Source of the DNA: Bacteroidetes bacterium 4572_114
GTDB lineage: Bacteria > Bacteroidota > Bacteroidia > Bacteroidales > 4484-276
Direction: 5' to 3'
Assembly: GCA_002254335.1 (NCBI GenBank)
Contig: NIVA01000034.1
Location: forward strand, 1 to 15,191
Length of the DNA stretch: 15,191 bases
Position 1 is the stretch's first letter; each line of letters begins with the position of its first letter. The position numbers and the translations under genes were made by a program. This document shows, piece after piece, positions 13,610 through 15,191 of this stretch. The notes below the pieces were generated by a model that worked only from the letters and a program-made list of their open reading frames with translations, did no database searches and was not told where the DNA came from.

Positions 13610-14464
13610 TTACTCTACAACCGCTGAAGCATAGCTATTCGAGTAGGCCGTAAAAGCACCAAACCCTCCCTTGTCGATGTTTCCTTTAACATTTGCCGGT
13701 GGCCCGCTAAAAAGTGGGGTCGAAAAATTTACCTCCTCCTGCACATCCAAAAGAAAATCGGTATATTCTTTTGTTATCCTCGAAACACGCAAGGTCACCG
13801 TATCGCCGGGCCTGAGTTTTTGATGATCGTAGGCCTGGTTTAAAAATGCCACTCCAATACCATTAGTGAAATTGCCGTTGTACATCAGGTCGTCAACCAC
13901 GAAAACTTCGGTGATGGTATCGTTGCAGGGCTCACCATTCCGGTAAACATAAAACATATAAAAATCGGTTGTCGGGGGGTCCCAAACATAGCACTTTACT
14001 TCCCAGTATCCTTCATCGCCCCAATCCTCATGAAATTCGAGCACAATCGAATCGACCTGGTTTATTGGGTAAATAGTTGAAGTTGCGTGATATTCCATTT
14101 CACCGCCAATCTGTTCATCTAACAATATTTTCATTTCATATTCCCTGCCTGTCGTCCCATACACATTTGATTCGGTAAAATACCTGCCCGAATTTGCAGG
14201 TTTTTCGGTAAGCTGATACTCTTCCTCATCATTAAAAATAAATACTTCAGCATTTGTAACGGGGGTTGGTGGCTGGTTTTCGAAATAATCGGCTGTTTTT
14301 GTGAGAGTAATCAAATGGGCGGTAGTATCTGTAGATATGGCACCCTCAACAACTATGCGGGCATATTCCTGCTGATCCAGGTCTATGTCGATCCTTTCGG
14401 TACACGAATAAGCCATCATGGCGATGGTCAATAATAAGCTAAGGTTCCTGAATATATTTTTCAT
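13610..14464 (-). CDS. DUF4249 family lipoprotein
   Basis: This 284-residue protein has an N-terminal hydrophobic segment ending in a lipobox (M-A-Y-S-C, Cys21). The family signature follows: C-T-E-R-I-D-I-D-L, then R-I-V-V-E-G-A-I-S-T-D, then an immunoglobulin-like beta region with P-V-T-N-A-E-V-F-I and G-R-Y-F. DUF4249 proteins occur almost only in Bacteroidota, directly after a TonB-dependent receptor, and are thought to be its surface partner, but the substrate is not known. The start is 24 bp after the receptor stop, so the two are co-transcribed. The 24-bp gap and the end of the receptor gene are made of a 12-bp TTTAAAATTTGA-type repeat. No odd residues or truncation are seen. Confidence 0.88.
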   Translation of the reverse strand: MKNIFRNLSLLLTIAMMAYSCTERIDIDLDQQEYARIVVEGAISTDTTAHLITLTKTADYFENQPPTPVTNAEVFIFNDEEEYQLTEKPANSGRYFTESNVYGTTGREYEMKILLDEQIGGEMEYHATSTIYPINQVDSIVLEFHEDWGDEGYWEVKCYVWDPPTTDFYMFYVYRNGEPCNDTITEVFVVDDLMYNGNFTNGIGVAFLNQAYDHQKLRPGDTVTLRVSRITKEYTDFLLDVQEEVNFSTPLFSGPPANVKGNIDKGGFGAFTAYSNSYASAVVE

Positions 14465-14502
14465 TTAAAATTTGATTTAAAATTTGATTTAAAATTTAAA
14501 AT
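14465..14502. repeat. 12-bp AT-rich tandem at the receptor/DUF4249 junction
   Basis: TTTAAAATTTGA repeats twice and then degenerates. It covers the intergenic gap and the last few codons of the receptor (N-F-K-F). It could adjust spacing by slippage, but the receptor stop codon would be at risk too. Confidence 0.6.
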
Positions 14503-15191
14503 TATAGGATATACTTGGGATAATTGAAAACAGATATGTCATCTCGGCATAAGTTTGGAAGGGGTCGTCTGGTTCCGGGACGAAGTTGATGGCCCAGGCA
14601 TTTTTACGTGCATAAGCGTTATAAACCGACAGGTTCCATTCGCCATACCATTTGCGGTTTGGCATTTCTTTTGGTTTGAGGGTAATCGAAACATCCAGGC
14701 GGTGATAATCGGGCATACGGTAATCGTTGCGGTCTGAATAGATCGGTACAATTGTGTTGCCCCAAACTGCCCGTCCGGTGGGGAAGGTAACAGGAAGCCC
14801 GGTTGAATAAACCCAGTTTGCGCCAAACATGATCCGTTTGCTCAATTTATAATTAACGACGATTGAAATGTCGTTGGGCTTGTCGTATGGTGCCGGATAG
14901 GGGTTGCCATCGTTTATTTCCTTTATATCCCGTTCAGCTTTCGACAGGGTATAACTGACCCATCCCGTAATGTTGCCCTTTACTTTTCTTACCATAAATT
15001 CTATTCCATAAGCCTGTGCCTTGCCAAACCTAAGCTCACCCTCAAGTTCTTTGTTGAGCAATAGCTGCGCATGGTCTTTAAAGTCGATGGCATTTTGCAT
15101 ATATTTGTAATAAGTTTCCACTGATGCCTCGTAGGTATTGTCCTTGAAATTCCTGAAATAGCCTACTGCCACCTGGTCGGATATCTGTGGC
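14489..15191 (-). CDS. TonB-dependent receptor, C-terminal barrel part (runs off right edge)
   Basis: The frame is open from the right edge to TAA at 14491-14489, about 234 codons. It begins P-Q-I-S-D-Q-V-A-V-G-Y-F-R-N, a normal mid-barrel context; an internal GTG at 15172 is not a start. The sequence alternates amphipathic strands, including K-A-Q-A-Y-G-I-E-F, W-V-S-Y-T-L-S-K-A-E-R and Y-D-K-P-N-D-I-S. It ends S-I-S-Y-N-F-K-F, an aromatic terminal strand as in outer-membrane barrels. Receptors of this class import large or scarce nutrients using TonB energy. The plug and N-terminal parts lie outside the window, so the substrate cannot be inferred. The downstream DUF4249 gene is its usual partner. 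Confidence 0.92.
   Translation of the reverse strand, partial: PQISDQVAVGYFRNFKDNTYEASVETYYKYMQNAIDFKDHAQLLLNKELEGELRFGKAQAYGIEFMVRKVKGNITGWVSYTLSKAERDIKEINDGNPYPAPYDKPNDISIVVNYKLSKRIMFGANWVYSTGLPVTFPTGRAVWGNTIVPIYSDRNDYRMPDYHRLDVSITLKPKEMPNRKWYGEWNLSVYNAYARKNAWAINFVPEPDDPFQTYAEMTYLFSIIPSISYNFKF

Overview
The window looks like a chromosomal segment of a member of the Bacteroidota. Four things point that way: a TonB-dependent receptor followed by a DUF4249 lipoprotein, a GldN-like lipoprotein, -7 boxes of the type TAnnTTTG instead of sigma70 -10 boxes, and almost no Shine-Dalgarno sequences. Genes are separated by repeat-rich, AT-rich spacers. No rRNA, tRNA, CRISPR array, recognisable transposase or phage gene was seen.

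Layout. 1-499 (minus): N-terminal part of an FtsX/LolC-E-type ABC transporter permease, cut by the left edge. 500-860: spacer with a dispersed repeat and three small hairpins inside a 14-bp inverted-repeat pair. 861-2279 (minus): AAA ATPase with a DUF4143 domain, preceded by three 33-bp tandem repeats and a near-canonical Bacteroidota promoter. 2452-3657 (plus): NamZ-type (DUF1343) exo-beta-N-acetylmuramidase lipoprotein. 3900-5738 (plus): polytopic GT-C-like membrane protein with a beta-rich C-terminal domain. 5815-6909 (minus): fold-type III PLP enzyme of the D-serine dehydratase / D-threonine aldolase family. 6964-7485 (plus): short GldN-like lipoprotein, divergent from the PLP enzyme. 7583-8519 (minus): HigB/HigA-type toxin-antitoxin pair on AT-rich DNA. 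8716-8822: a 107-bp element with nested inverted repeats. 8991-11231 (plus): secreted S9 peptidase. 11232-11755: repeat-rich spacer. 11756-13000 (plus): secreted protein made of three homologous beta-rich units. 13001-13609: repeat-rich spacer with one terminator-like hairpin. 13610-15191 (minus): TonB-dependent receptor (C-terminal part) and DUF4249 lipoprotein, an operon that runs off the right edge.

The genes mostly look like independent transcription units concerned with the cell envelope: lipoprotein or lipid export, muropeptide recycling, polymer glycosylation, peptide degradation and outer-membrane uptake. The two clear co-transcribed pairs are higB-higA and receptor-DUF4249. The least explained content is (a) the 33-bp repeats in the probable leader of the AAA/DUF4143 gene, (b) the varied intergenic repeats, many built from a short word repeated in one or both orientations, (c) the short stand-alone GldN-like lipoprotein, (d) the three-unit secreted protein, and (e) a candidate operator, promoter and A9 tract at the toxin start. 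I found no convincing multi-gene novel defence or metabolic system.
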